DNA of 7,072 nucleotides from CAZSTA01 sp964609495 [NCBI: uncultured bacterium] (GTDB lineage Bacteria > CAZSTA01). The notes under the pieces are model-generated. The model ran no database searches. It saw only the letters and a program-made list of their open reading frames with translations, and had not been told where the DNA came from. The DNA lies in assembly GCA_964609495.1 (NCBI GenBank), contig CAZSTA010000190.1:1-7072 (forward strand), given 5' to 3'. Position numbers and translations under genes: made by a program. This document shows, piece after piece, positions 1 through 5,763 of this stretch (its first letter is position 1; each line of letters starts with the position of its first letter).

Positions 1-1
1 A

Positions 2-502
2 ACCGAGAGATTGGTCAATTTTGAAGAGGCGTTTAATAGAGGGACTGAAGGAGATACGGATATTTGGCTTGTAACTCATACCTTCCGCAGAGCTATAGCT
101 GGCTTTAAGAAGTCAAATCTTCCCCTCGGATCTTTTGCTTTCCTGGGTCCTCTGAGAGATAGAGGAATGGACTTAGCCAGAACTCTTGCTTATTTCCTCT
201 TCAATGATGAGGACGCTATAATCAGGGTAAATATGGCCCAGTCGCGCCCGATACCCGATATCATCAAATCGGTGTTGCTGGAGGGAGTGAGGAGGAAGCC
301 CTACTCTGTTCTCCTATTCGATGAGATCGATGAGGCTCCTTCGGAGTTATTAAATGCCCTATTTCAGATATTAAGGAGAGGTAGCTTAACCGATGCTATG
401 GGAGATATAGTTGACTTTGGAAATACGATCATAATCATAACCTCTCGAACAAGAGAAGTGATTAAGACAGACCTCTTGAATCTTGTAGATGAGATAATAT
501 GA
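2..502 (+). CDS. Degenerate Clp/Hsp100 ATPase, 3' end only (decayed second AAA+ module)
   Basis: The reading frame is open to the left edge of the window, so the gene is probably 5'-partial. A TTG at 11 is the first start-like codon, but it has no ribosome binding site in view, and the residues before it (T-E-R-L) still align with the Clp linker ahead of the second ATPase domain. From the TTG the product is 163 residues and aligns with residues 493-711 of the ClpC-like protein encoded next door. Shared blocks include the GSF-FLGP strand, LAR-LA-FLFNDE, VRRKPY and LTDA-G--VDF-NT. Walker A (GPTGVGKT in the neighbour) is replaced by GPLRDRGM at residues 46-53, so the lysine is lost. Walker B (VLLFDE, 100-105) is kept. 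The GYVG pore loop falls in a 14-residue deletion. Sensor-1 Asn is Arg146, and the arginine finger is Leu. The protein ends at DEII, lacking the small C-terminal subdomain. It is either a decaying tandem duplicate or a pseudo-ATPase; ATP hydrolysis is not expected of this module. Confidence 0.8.
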   Translation, partial: TERLVNFEEAFNRGTEGDTDIWLVTHTFRRAIAGFKKSNLPLGSFAFLGPLRDRGMDLARTLAYFLFNDEDAIIRVNMAQSRPIPDIIKSVLLEGVRRKPYSVLLFDEIDEAPSELLNALFQILRRGSLTDAMGDIVDFGNTIIIITSRTREVIKTDLLNLVDEII

Positions 503-516
503 TATTGTTGATCGAT

Positions 517-524
517 TAGGGAGG
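517..524 (+). promoter_or_regulatory. Ribosome binding site that decides the clpC start
   Basis: TAGGGAGG ends 9 bases before the ATG at 534, which is good spacing. The in-frame ATG at 525 directly abuts this site with no spacer and is therefore an unlikely start. The product of the 534 start begins [10 protein letters not shown], the usual N-terminus of Clp N-domains, which supports the choice. Confidence 0.8.
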
Positions 525-533
525 ATGATAATT

Positions 534-2963
534 ATGCAATGGGACAGATTCACAGAAAAAGCTAGAGAAGCGATTATGACAGCTCAACAGATATTACATA
601 GTTTGAGTCAAAATCAATTAGATGATGTGCATATCCTTATGGGTTTGTTCGAGCAACCGGAGGGGATAGCGGAGAAGATCTTCCGCGACCTCAATTTGGA
701 CTTTGAGCAAGCTCGTCAGCGAGTAAGAGCAGAGGTTATCGGAGGTCAAGTCCCCAAGCGGGTTGCTGGCGGAGAATTAGCTCAGATATATGTAACTCCG
801 ACCGCGGATAGAGTCCTCAATCTAGCTTTAGAGGAAGCGGATAGTATGGGAGATGCCTATGCTGGAGCGGAGCATCTGCTTATAGCCCTTCTCCGAGGAG
901 AGGGAAGAGCCGCTCAAATCCTCAAACAACAAGTAGGTTTAACTAAGGAAAACATCTACCAAGCTCTGAAGAATATAAGGGGAAGTTATAGAGTGATGGA
1001 TGAGGGTGCTGATAGCCGATATAATATGCTTCAGCGTTTCAGCCGTGATCTCACCCAATTGGCTAGGGAGGGGAAATTGGAGCCTGTTATCGGTCGAGAT
1101 CAGGAGATTCGGAGGGTCATTCAGATCCTCTCCCGCAAGACGAAAAACAATCCGGTCCTCATCGGAGAACCGGGAGTAGGAAAGACCGCGATAGTAGAGG
1201 GACTCGCTCAGAGGATCGTTCGTAAAGATATTCCAGAGACTCTGAAGGACAAGAGAGTTATCGCCCTTGACATGGGGGCTCTGGTAGCTGGCTCTAAATA
1301 TCGAGGCGAATTTGAGGAGAGGCTGAAGGCGGTTATGGATGAGATCAGGAACGCCTCGGGAGAGATCGTCCTCTTCATAGATGAGTTGCATACTGTAGTA
1401 GGTGCTGGGGCGGCGGAAGGAGCGATCGATGCCTCCAATATGTTGAAACCTGCCCTAGCTCGAGGAGAACTCCAATGTGTAGGAGCAACAACGATCGATG
1501 AGTATCGAAAGAATATCGAGAAGGACGCGGCCTTGGAGAGGCGCTTCCAGCCCGTCTTGGTAGGAGAACCTACGGTGGAGGAGACGATCAAGATCTTAGA
1601 GGGCCTTCGGGAGGGCTATGAGAAGCATCATAAGGTCGAGATCACCGATAAAGCCCTCAAGGATGCGGCTGTGCTATCCGATAGATATATCACTGATAGG
1701 TTTCTTCCCGATAAGGCTATCGACCTGATCGATGAGGCGGCTTCGAAGAAGCACCTAGCGGCTATCTACATCCCTCCCGAGATAAAGGAGTTGGAGAACA
1801 AGCGTCAAGAATTAGAACAGAAACAGGAGGAGGCCGCAAATGTCCAAGATTATCAGAGAGCCGCTGAGATAAAGCAGGAATTGGTTATCCTTGAGGCTAA
1901 GTTGAGAGAATTGGAGCAAGGATGGAAGAGGGAGATGGGGGAGGATAGTATCAAAGTCGATGGTGAGGATATCGCCGAGATCGTCTCCGATTGGACTAAA
2001 ATTCCGGTGACCAAGCTTGTGGAGGAGGAAGTCGATAAATTGATCCGTATGGAGGAGGAGTTACACAAACGAATAATCGGTCAAGATAAGGCGGTCCAAG
2101 CTGTATCTGAGGCGGTCAGGAGAGCCAGGGCAGGATTGAAAGATCCTAAACGTCCTGTCGGATCGTTTATATTCCTGGGGCCTACCGGAGTTGGAAAGAC
2201 GGAATTGGCTCGAGCGCTCGCTGAATTTCTCTTCAACGATGAGGAAGCTATGGTGCGGATAGATAGGTCCGAGTATATGGAGAGACATACCGTATCTCGT
2301 CTCGTAGGAGCCCCTCCCGGATATGTTGGCTATGAGGAGGGGGGACAATTAACTGAGGCAGTTCGGAGAAGACCTTATACGGTTATCCTCCTAGATGAGA
2401 TCGAGAAGGCACATAGCGATGTCTTTAACATACTTCTCCAGATATTGGAGGATGGACGGCTGACGGATGCGAAAGGGCATACCGTCGATTTTAAGAACAC
2501 CGTGATCATAATGACCTCCAATGTGGGAAGCCAGTATATCGAACCCATACCTTCCGATCTTTCTCCAGCCGAGATGGAGGATAGATACGAATCGATGAGA
2601 GCTATGGTTCTTCAGGAGATGCGTCATGTCTTCAAGCCAGAATTCTTAAACCGTATTGATGAGATAATCGTCTTCCATGCCCTGGATAGAGAACAGATCA
2701 AGCTCATCGTTGATCTGCTTATCGCTCAGGTTAATAAACGTCTCAAAGATAGAGATATAACTCTGACTCTGACCGAGGCGGCTAAAGAGCTTCTGGTTAA
2801 GGTAGGATTCGATCCCACTTATGGGGCCAGACCCTTGAGAAGAACCATTCAAAGAATGGTGGAGAATCCCCTGTCTAGCAAGATCATCAGGGGAGAGATG
2901 AAAGATGGAGATGAGATCGTCGCTGATGCTGTAGAGGGGAAGATAATATTCGAGAAGAGATGA
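534..2963 (+). CDS. clpC: ClpC-type Hsp100 AAA+ unfoldase without an obvious ClpP-docking loop
   Basis: This encodes an 809-residue cytosolic two-ring ATPase that unfolds or disaggregates proteins by threading them through a hexamer pore. The N-domain (about 1-145) has two Clp_N repeats. The first ATPase domain has Walker A GEPGVGKT (211-218), pore loop KYRG (255-258), Walker B VLFIDE (279-284) and arginine finger ERR (335-337). The middle domain is short (about 415-465) and carries a UVR-like motif, [12 protein letters not shown] (439-450), as in ClpC rather than the long coiled coil of ClpB. The second ATPase domain has GPTGVGKT (549-556), GYVG (596-599), LLDE (619-622), sensor-1 Asn663, arginine finger Arg707 and sensor-2 GARPLRR (764-770). 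All catalytic residues are present. Between sensor 1 and PEFLNRIDE, where ClpC and ClpA carry an LGF, VGF or IGL tripeptide for ClpP, the segment around 665-690 has none. The family is certain. The clpC name follows the middle domain, and a protease partner is doubtful. It probably shares an operon with the decayed paralogue 31 bases upstream. Confidence 0.93.
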   Translation: MQWDRFTEKAREAIMTAQQILHSLSQNQLDDVHILMGLFEQPEGIAEKIFRDLNLDFEQARQRVRAEVIGGQVPKRVAGGELAQIYVTPTADRVLNLALEEADSMGDAYAGAEHLLIALLRGEGRAAQILKQQVGLTKENIYQALKNIRGSYRVMDEGADSRYNMLQRFSRDLTQLAREGKLEPVIGRDQEIRRVIQILSRKTKNNPVLIGEPGVGKTAIVEGLAQRIVRKDIPETLKDKRVIALDMGALVAGSKYRGEFEERLKAVMDEIRNASGEIVLFIDELHTVVGAGAAEGAIDASNMLKPALARGELQCVGATTIDEYRKNIEKDAALERRFQPVLVGEPTVEETIKILEGLREGYEKHHKVEITDKALKDAAVLSDRYITDRFLPDKAIDLIDEAASKKHLAAIYIPPEIKELENKRQELEQKQEEAANVQDYQRAAEIKQELVILEAKLRELEQGWKREMGEDSIKVDGEDIAEIVSDWTKIPVTKLVEEEVDKLIRMEEELHKRIIGQDKAVQAVSEAVRRARAGLKDPKRPVGSFIFLGPTGVGKTELARALAEFLFNDEEAMVRIDRSEYMERHTVSRLVGAPPGYVGYEEGGQLTEAVRRRPYTVILLDEIEKAHSDVFNILLQILEDGRLTDAKGHTVDFKNTVIIMTSNVGSQYIEPIPSDLSPAEMEDRYESMRAMVLQEMRHVFKPEFLNRIDEIIVFHALDREQIKLIVDLLIAQVNKRLKDRDITLTLTEAAKELLVKVGFDPTYGARPLRRTIQRMVENPLSSKIIRGEMKDGDEIVADAVEGKIIFEKR

Positions 2964-3374
2964 TCATTGCTTTTTGTCTGTAGGCTTCTTGTTTGTAGTC
3001 CTGCTTATAGGACGTTGCTCTTGGGGGACCCTCATTTCGCTGGTGCCAACGAACAAAGCTCCTTCGCTTATATCTAAGGCTCCAGCTTTTATATCTCCAT
3101 AGAGCTTTCCCGGAGGTATTATCTCTAATCTCCCCTTAGCCTCGATATTACCGTGAAATTCCCCTCCCATAAGGACGTTATCCGCCGTTATATTAGCCTT
3201 CAAAGTAGCTGTTTCCCCAATGATAACGTTCCCATCACTCTTTATCTCTCCCTCTACCCTGCCCTCTATCTTCAAAACTCCTTTGTTTATTATCACAGTC
3301 CCATTTATCGTAGTATCTTTGCCAATTAAAGTATCTATCTTCCCGGTGTCTATTCGACTCTCTCTTTTGGCCAT
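2964..3374 (-). CDS. Bactofilin (DUF583) cytoskeletal protein
   Basis: The product has 136 residues, a usual length for bactofilins, which polymerise without nucleotide into filaments or membrane-associated patches that organise cell shape, stalks or polar complexes. After a polar N-terminus of about 12 residues, residues 13-118 form a chain of short strands with Gly and hydrophobic positions spaced as in a right-handed beta-helix. Examples are LIGKDTTINGTV, LKIEGRVEGEI, VIIGETATL, LMGGEFHGNIEA, LEIIPPGKLYGDI and LDISEGALFVG. A basic, disordered tail ends in KKPTDKKQ. No membrane segment is seen. ATG at 3372-3374 follows an AAGGAG site (complement of 3382-3387) at 7 bases, and a consensus promoter lies just upstream. 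No M23 peptidase gene, a frequent bactofilin neighbour, is in the window. The gene meets clpC tail to tail with no spacer. The family assignment is strong; the cellular role is not determined here. Confidence 0.92.
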   Translation of the reverse strand: MAKRESRIDTGKIDTLIGKDTTINGTVIINKGVLKIEGRVEGEIKSDGNVIIGETATLKANITADNVLMGGEFHGNIEAKGRLEIIPPGKLYGDIKAGALDISEGALFVGTSEMRVPQEQRPISRTTNKKPTDKKQ

Positions 3375-3415
3375 TTGTTATCTCCTTAGTATAATTACTT
3401 ATTATATTTGCTTTC

Positions 3416-3444
3416 ATTATATCCCAGCCTGGGGGATTTGTCAA
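3416..3444 (-). promoter_or_regulatory. Consensus sigma-70 promoter for the bactofilin gene
   Basis: On the minus strand there is a perfect TTGACA (complement of 3439-3444), a 17-base spacer and a perfect TATAAT (complement of 3416-3421). Transcription would start near 3409, giving a leader of about 35 bases before the ATG at 3374. The spacer is itself a near-palindrome around CCCAGCCTGGG (3423-3433), which could be an operator or coincidence. This predicts strong housekeeping expression. Confidence 0.85.
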
Positions 3445-3533
3445 TAGTTAGGCTAGTGATTACATCGAGTAGTTTCAAAATTTTTTGTTAGAGGTATTTG
3501 AGAGCAGACTAGGTTTTGAACTCCCCTTAAATC
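3445..3533. other. Intergenic stretch without recognised features
   Basis: Together with the promoter and repeat on either side, this fills the 323-base gap between the bactofilin start and the next gene end at 3698. It is AT-rich, with a CAAAATTTTTTG run near 3477-3488. I find no credible small gene, RNA or terminator in it. Confidence 0.5.
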
Positions 3534-3672
3534 ACCCTCCCCCTAACCCCCTCCCATCAAGGGAGGGGGAAATAAAGAGATCAGCTCTATTTCGATGTCC
3601 CCTCCGCGGGAGAGGGCGAGGGGAAATTATATCCCGAACTCTCTAACGAAGAACTAAGAATATAATACCCCC
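3534..3672 (-). repeat. Dispersed hairpin repeat, copy 1 (inverted relative to the copies at the right end)
   Basis: Read on the minus strand this matches the unit at 6968-7072 block by block: GGGGGTAT-ATATTCTTAGTTCTTC, then a C-rich CCCTCTCCC block, then ACATCGA-ATAGAGCTGATC, then a TTCCCCCTCCC block. It contains a perfect hairpin with a 9-base-pair stem, CCCCCTCCC (3547-3555) and GGGAGGGGG (3561-3569), with loop ATCAA. A weaker hairpin lies at 3602-3612. There is no coding frame. It looks like a REP/MITE-type non-autonomous repeat. The hairpins could also act as bidirectional transcript ends between the bactofilin and the gene at 3698. Confidence 0.85.
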
Positions 3673-3697
3673 TAGCAATACTTCTCTTAAGTGCATT

Positions 3698-4112
3698 TTA
3701 GCTTGTCCAAGGATCTCTTGGCGTCCAAAATGTTCCCAAACTATCTTGGTTGTTTTGAATCTTCTTATAAACTCCATCTAGCTTAGTCGATGATAGATTG
3801 CAAGCCATTAGGAAATCTTTCTTTTCAATACTTCGTCTCTGGGCGATGTCATCTAATTCTTCTGATATTCTATGCGAGGGATGCAGAGGTAAGTCAATAC
3901 ATCCATCCTTGTTAATGAACCCCGCACTTGCAAGGTGGACAAGCATCTGGAGAGTAGCATTTTTGTTAGTCGATTCAAAAGCATAGATGTCCTTTTTCCT
4001 ATCGGAACACACAATGAATCCTTGAATTTATGAATTTGGGATGAACCTCTCGAATAATATCTGAAATCTCAGGAATGTCGGATAATATTGTTTGGCGAAT
4101 AGTTAGAGCCAT
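3698..4112 (-). pseudogene. Unknown short gene apparently split by a frameshift
   Basis: An ATG at 4110-4112, with AAGGAG 11 bases upstream (complement of 4124-4129), opens a 37-residue frame (MALTIRQTIL..., ending HCVFR) that stops at TAG 3999-4001. The adjoining frame, open from just after a TAA and with a GTG at 4010-4012, runs 104 residues to TAA at 3698-3700. The switch falls at a TGTGTG tract near 4008-4013, so one extra base or a lost TG pair would join them into a protein of about 138 residues. The second part is charged and soluble, with a helical segment around SEELDDIAQRRSIEKKDF. I see no signal peptide, membrane segment or catalytic motif. The first residues resemble the opening strand of GNAT proteins, but the rest does not, so I assign no function. 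It could be a degraded gene, a sequencing error, or two genuine overlapping frames. It lies downstream of the GNAT gene on the same strand. Confidence 0.5.
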
Positions 4113-4167
4113 TTGCTGATTCACTCCTTGAATCTCATTTTGTTCGAGAATACACCATTTTTATCCT

Positions 4168-4209
4168 AGCAAAGCCGAAGGCAAAACTCGTGTTAGACGT
4201 AGTTTTGCT
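4168..4209. repeat. Intergenic inverted repeat with two competing pairings
   Basis: GCAAAACT (4181-4188) and AGTTTTGC (4201-4208) form a perfect 8-base-pair stem with a 12-base loop. Alternatively AGCAAA (4168-4173) can pair with TTTGCT (4204-4209), enclosing a small GCC-GAA-GGC hairpin (4174-4182). It lies just behind the GNAT stop codon. Neither strand has a U-tract after the stem, so it is not a standard intrinsic terminator. Confidence 0.5.
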
Positions 4210-4217
4210 GAAACTTG

Positions 4218-4727
4218 TTAAAGATTGCAAAAGCACATCCTTACCTCTGGTCTAAATTCCCACCCCAAGCTCTCTTCATCGATAATAAAACTGAACTTTC
4301 GAAAGGGGAAAAACGATATGTTTATTCCTGCTTCGTCGGGTGGCCTCAGATCTACCGGAGCTTCAATGCGAGTGTATCCATGCTCTCTACAAAAACTGAT
4401 AAGTTCTTTTATCATAGCACTGGCTATACCCCTATTCGAATGCTCTGCTACAATAAATAGACAACCAATCACCATTGTTTTTTCGAGATTCTCGTTTGTT
4501 GAAGATGTCGGGAGACCGATTCTCCTGGCGTATTTTTTGGGAAGAAAGATCATTTGACCTACCGGTTTATCATCTTCATAAGGAATAAAACCAATTTCTC
4601 CCACTTCATCAAACACCTCAAGCCACATATTGCATTGAAATTTCCTTTTTTTGATGCCGAACATATAGCAAGGAGTCCATTTCCCTGTTCCCTCAAGGAT
4701 TTGTTGTCTGGTAATCGGGCGAATCAC
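4218..4727 (-). CDS. GNAT-family N-acetyltransferase
   Basis: The product is a 169-residue cytosolic protein with the GNAT fold. The acetyl-CoA-binding motif A is clear: strand VIGCLFIVAEH (about 86-96), then the pyrophosphate loop SNRGIAS matching the (R/Q)-x-x-G-x-(G/A) pattern, then helix AMIKELISFCREHGY and strand TRIEA. Before it, the segment from GEIGFIPYEDDKPVGQMIFLPK supplies the central strands typical of the fold. The start is GTG at 4725-4727. It overlaps the TGA of the upstream gene as GTGA and is served by an AAGGAG site (complement of 4735-4740) at 7 bases, so translation is coupled to the thioredoxin-like partner. The acceptor substrate is unknown. From memory, some acetyltransferases such as Bacillus YoaP carry an extra thioredoxin-like domain; the overlap here suggests the same pairing as separate chains, which is inference. 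Cysteines at about 20, 31, 88 and 113 may matter in a redox context. Confidence 0.85.
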   Translation of the reverse strand: MIRPITRQQILEGTGKWTPCYMFGIKKRKFQCNMWLEVFDEVGEIGFIPYEDDKPVGQMIFLPKKYARRIGLPTSSTNENLEKTMVIGCLFIVAEHSNRGIASAMIKELISFCREHGYTRIEAPVDLRPPDEAGINISFFPFRKFSFIIDEESLGWEFRPEVRMCFCNL

Positions 4728-5050
4728 TTCTTGTCTCCTTTTAACACCGCGATTATTTTATCCTCGATAATCTCAAAACTTTTGTGCCAGCCATTTATGG
4801 GAATTCTCTCTCCATTAATAAATACATCGCTATACACACTGCCAGCTCGTTGACCGCTTCGCCATTCTTGTATTAAAGTGGACATATAGTCGGGCAACTT
4901 ATCTACGTCTTTATCATCGATATCCCATAAGTTGTAGGTGTCAAACGTCACCTTATACTTTTTACATAGTTCACTCAAGCGTAAGAAATCTCTTTCACAA
5001 AGGCAAAATGGATTAATTAAGAGTTCAATTTTAACCTTCTTTTGTTCCAT
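4724..5050 (-). CDS. Small thioredoxin-fold-like protein with a CxC motif
   Basis: The product has 108 residues. The N-terminal strand KIELLINPF leads straight into CLCERD (Cys16 and Cys18) and a helix DFLRLSELCKKYK, then strand VTFDTYNLWDID. After a variable middle comes a strand DVFINGERIP and a closing helix FEIIEDKIIAVLKG. This order, with the cysteines at the end of the first strand and the VFING-RIP strand after a cis-Pro-like region, resembles thioredoxin/glutaredoxin-like small proteins. The active site reads CxC rather than CxxC. It could be a thiol carrier, a metal-binding protein or a catalytically dead fold. ATG at 5048-5050 follows AAGGTGAG (complement of 5057-5064) at 6 bases. 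The TGA overlaps the GTG start of the acetyltransferase, so the two are made together and may act together. The fold call is inferred from the pattern, not proven. Confidence 0.65.
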   Translation of the reverse strand: MEQKKVKIELLINPFCLCERDFLRLSELCKKYKVTFDTYNLWDIDDKDVDKLPDYMSTLIQEWRSGQRAGSVYSDVFINGERIPINGWHKSFEIIEDKIIAVLKGDKK

Positions 5051-5109
5051 AGTTTTCTCACCTTGCTATACTGTTCAATTCACAACAATTAAAACCAACC
5101 GAATCAGAA

Positions 5110-5190
5110 CCCTATCCATCTCCCACCAGGAGAGATAGGGTGAAGGAGGAATTATATCTTGAACTCGCTAGCAAAAGACTGAGAATGACC
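5110..5190 (-). repeat. Dispersed hairpin repeat, diverged copy 2
   Basis: The 3' part, AATTATATCTTGAACTCGCT followed by AGCAAAAGACTGAGAATGAC, matches AATTATATCCCGAACTCTCT and the following bases of copy 1 in the same orientation. In front sits a hairpin: CCCTATC (5110-5116) pairs with GATAGGG (5134-5140), and TCTCC (5119-5123) pairs with GGAGA (5129-5133) inside it. The ACATCGA-ATAGAGCTGATC block of the other copies is missing, so this is an older or truncated copy. Confidence 0.7.
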
Positions 5191-5225
5191 AATTACTTAC
5201 TCGAAGCTACTTAATTTCTACTCGA

Positions 5226-5246
5226 CTATTGACTCTCAGTCTATAG
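5226..5246. repeat. Short near-perfect palindrome downstream of the lipoprotein gene
   Basis: CTATTGACT, loop CTC, AGTCTATAG pairs at 8 of 9 positions. It lies 57 bases past the lipoprotein stop codon. No T-run follows on either strand, so I do not call it a terminator; it may stabilise the 3' end of the transcript. The rest of the gap between 5191 and 5302 shows nothing recognisable. Confidence 0.4.
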
Positions 5247-5302
5247 CTAATGCTAGCTAACCTCACCTTGGTATCGGTCAAGATATTATTCCAAATATCT
5301 AC

Positions 5303-5704
5303 TTACTGCTCCTCGCCCTCCGCGGGAGATTTGACGGTGGATAGATACTCTAAAGCTAGTTTAATCAAAGTGATCTCTACTTCATATTGGAGGGAGACAT
5401 CTTTATAATAATCATCAGGAATCTCACCAGCCTTGAACTTCTCATCCAACCTCTTGCTACAAAACTCCAACTCCACCAGCTTACTTTTTAGCTCAGCTAT
5501 CGAGAGGTGAATTAGAATATCATAATAATCAGAAAGCCCTTTAGGAGACGATCGGTCAGGCGTTTGGGAAAGCAGTCTTGCGCTTAGTTTATCGCATTCA
5601 AATAGGGGTTTTCTAGTTTCCCCGATCTTAGGACATCCGCTCGACAATAGTAACCCCACTAAAGAAATTACTAGCACTAGTGATCCAAAGTACCTCTTCT
5701 TCAT
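5303..5704 (-). CDS. Small predicted lipoprotein, unknown function
   Basis: The product has 133 residues. A classic lipoprotein signal peptide (MKKRYFGSLVLVISLVGLLL) ends in the lipobox LSSGC, residues 20-24, so the mature protein would be acylated at Cys24 and anchored to a membrane. The remainder is polar and predicted largely helical, notably residues 56-90 and 98-123, with two more cysteines (37 and 82) and an acidic C-terminus. I recognise no domain. ATG at 5702-5704 follows AAGGAG (complement of 5711-5716) at 6 bases. It starts 59 bases after the stop of the substrate-binding protein gene on the same strand with no clear terminator between, so the two are probably co-transcribed. A shared envelope role is possible but not shown. 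Confidence 0.8.
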   Translation of the reverse strand: MKKRYFGSLVLVISLVGLLLSSGCPKIGETRKPLFECDKLSARLLSQTPDRSSPKGLSDYYDILIHLSIAELKSKLVELEFCSKRLDEKFKAGEIPDDYYKDVSLQYEVEITLIKLALEYLSTVKSPAEGEEQ

Positions 5705-5763
5705 CTCTCTCTCCTTTCCTGTATCAATAAATATTCGCTTCTGCCCATTTACAAGCCGATATT

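Noticed and set aside
525-533. ATG at 525 as the clpC start
   Set aside because: It touches the Shine-Dalgarno sequence with no spacer. The ATG at 534 has 9-base spacing and the conserved N-terminus.
939-2852. Several open frames on the minus strand inside clpC
   Set aside because: They lie opposite a strongly conserved gene, lack ribosome binding sites and show no family features. They are by-products of the codon usage of clpC.
3534-3672. A CRISPR-like or terminator array from the repeated C/G-rich hairpins
   Set aside because: There are only dispersed copies in both orientations, with no regular spacers and no cas genes. The hairpins lack T-tracts.
4168-4209. A possible integron attC site, from GTTAGAC at 4192-4198 within a palindrome beside single-gene units
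   Set aside because: No matching RYYYAAC core is found at the other end of the palindrome, no integrase is present, and the neighbouring genes overlap, which cassette genes do not.
4215-4853. Plus-strand open frames opposite the acetyltransferase and thioredoxin-like genes
   Set aside because: The minus-strand genes have coupled starts, binding sites and a recognisable GNAT motif. The plus-strand products look like antisense translation.
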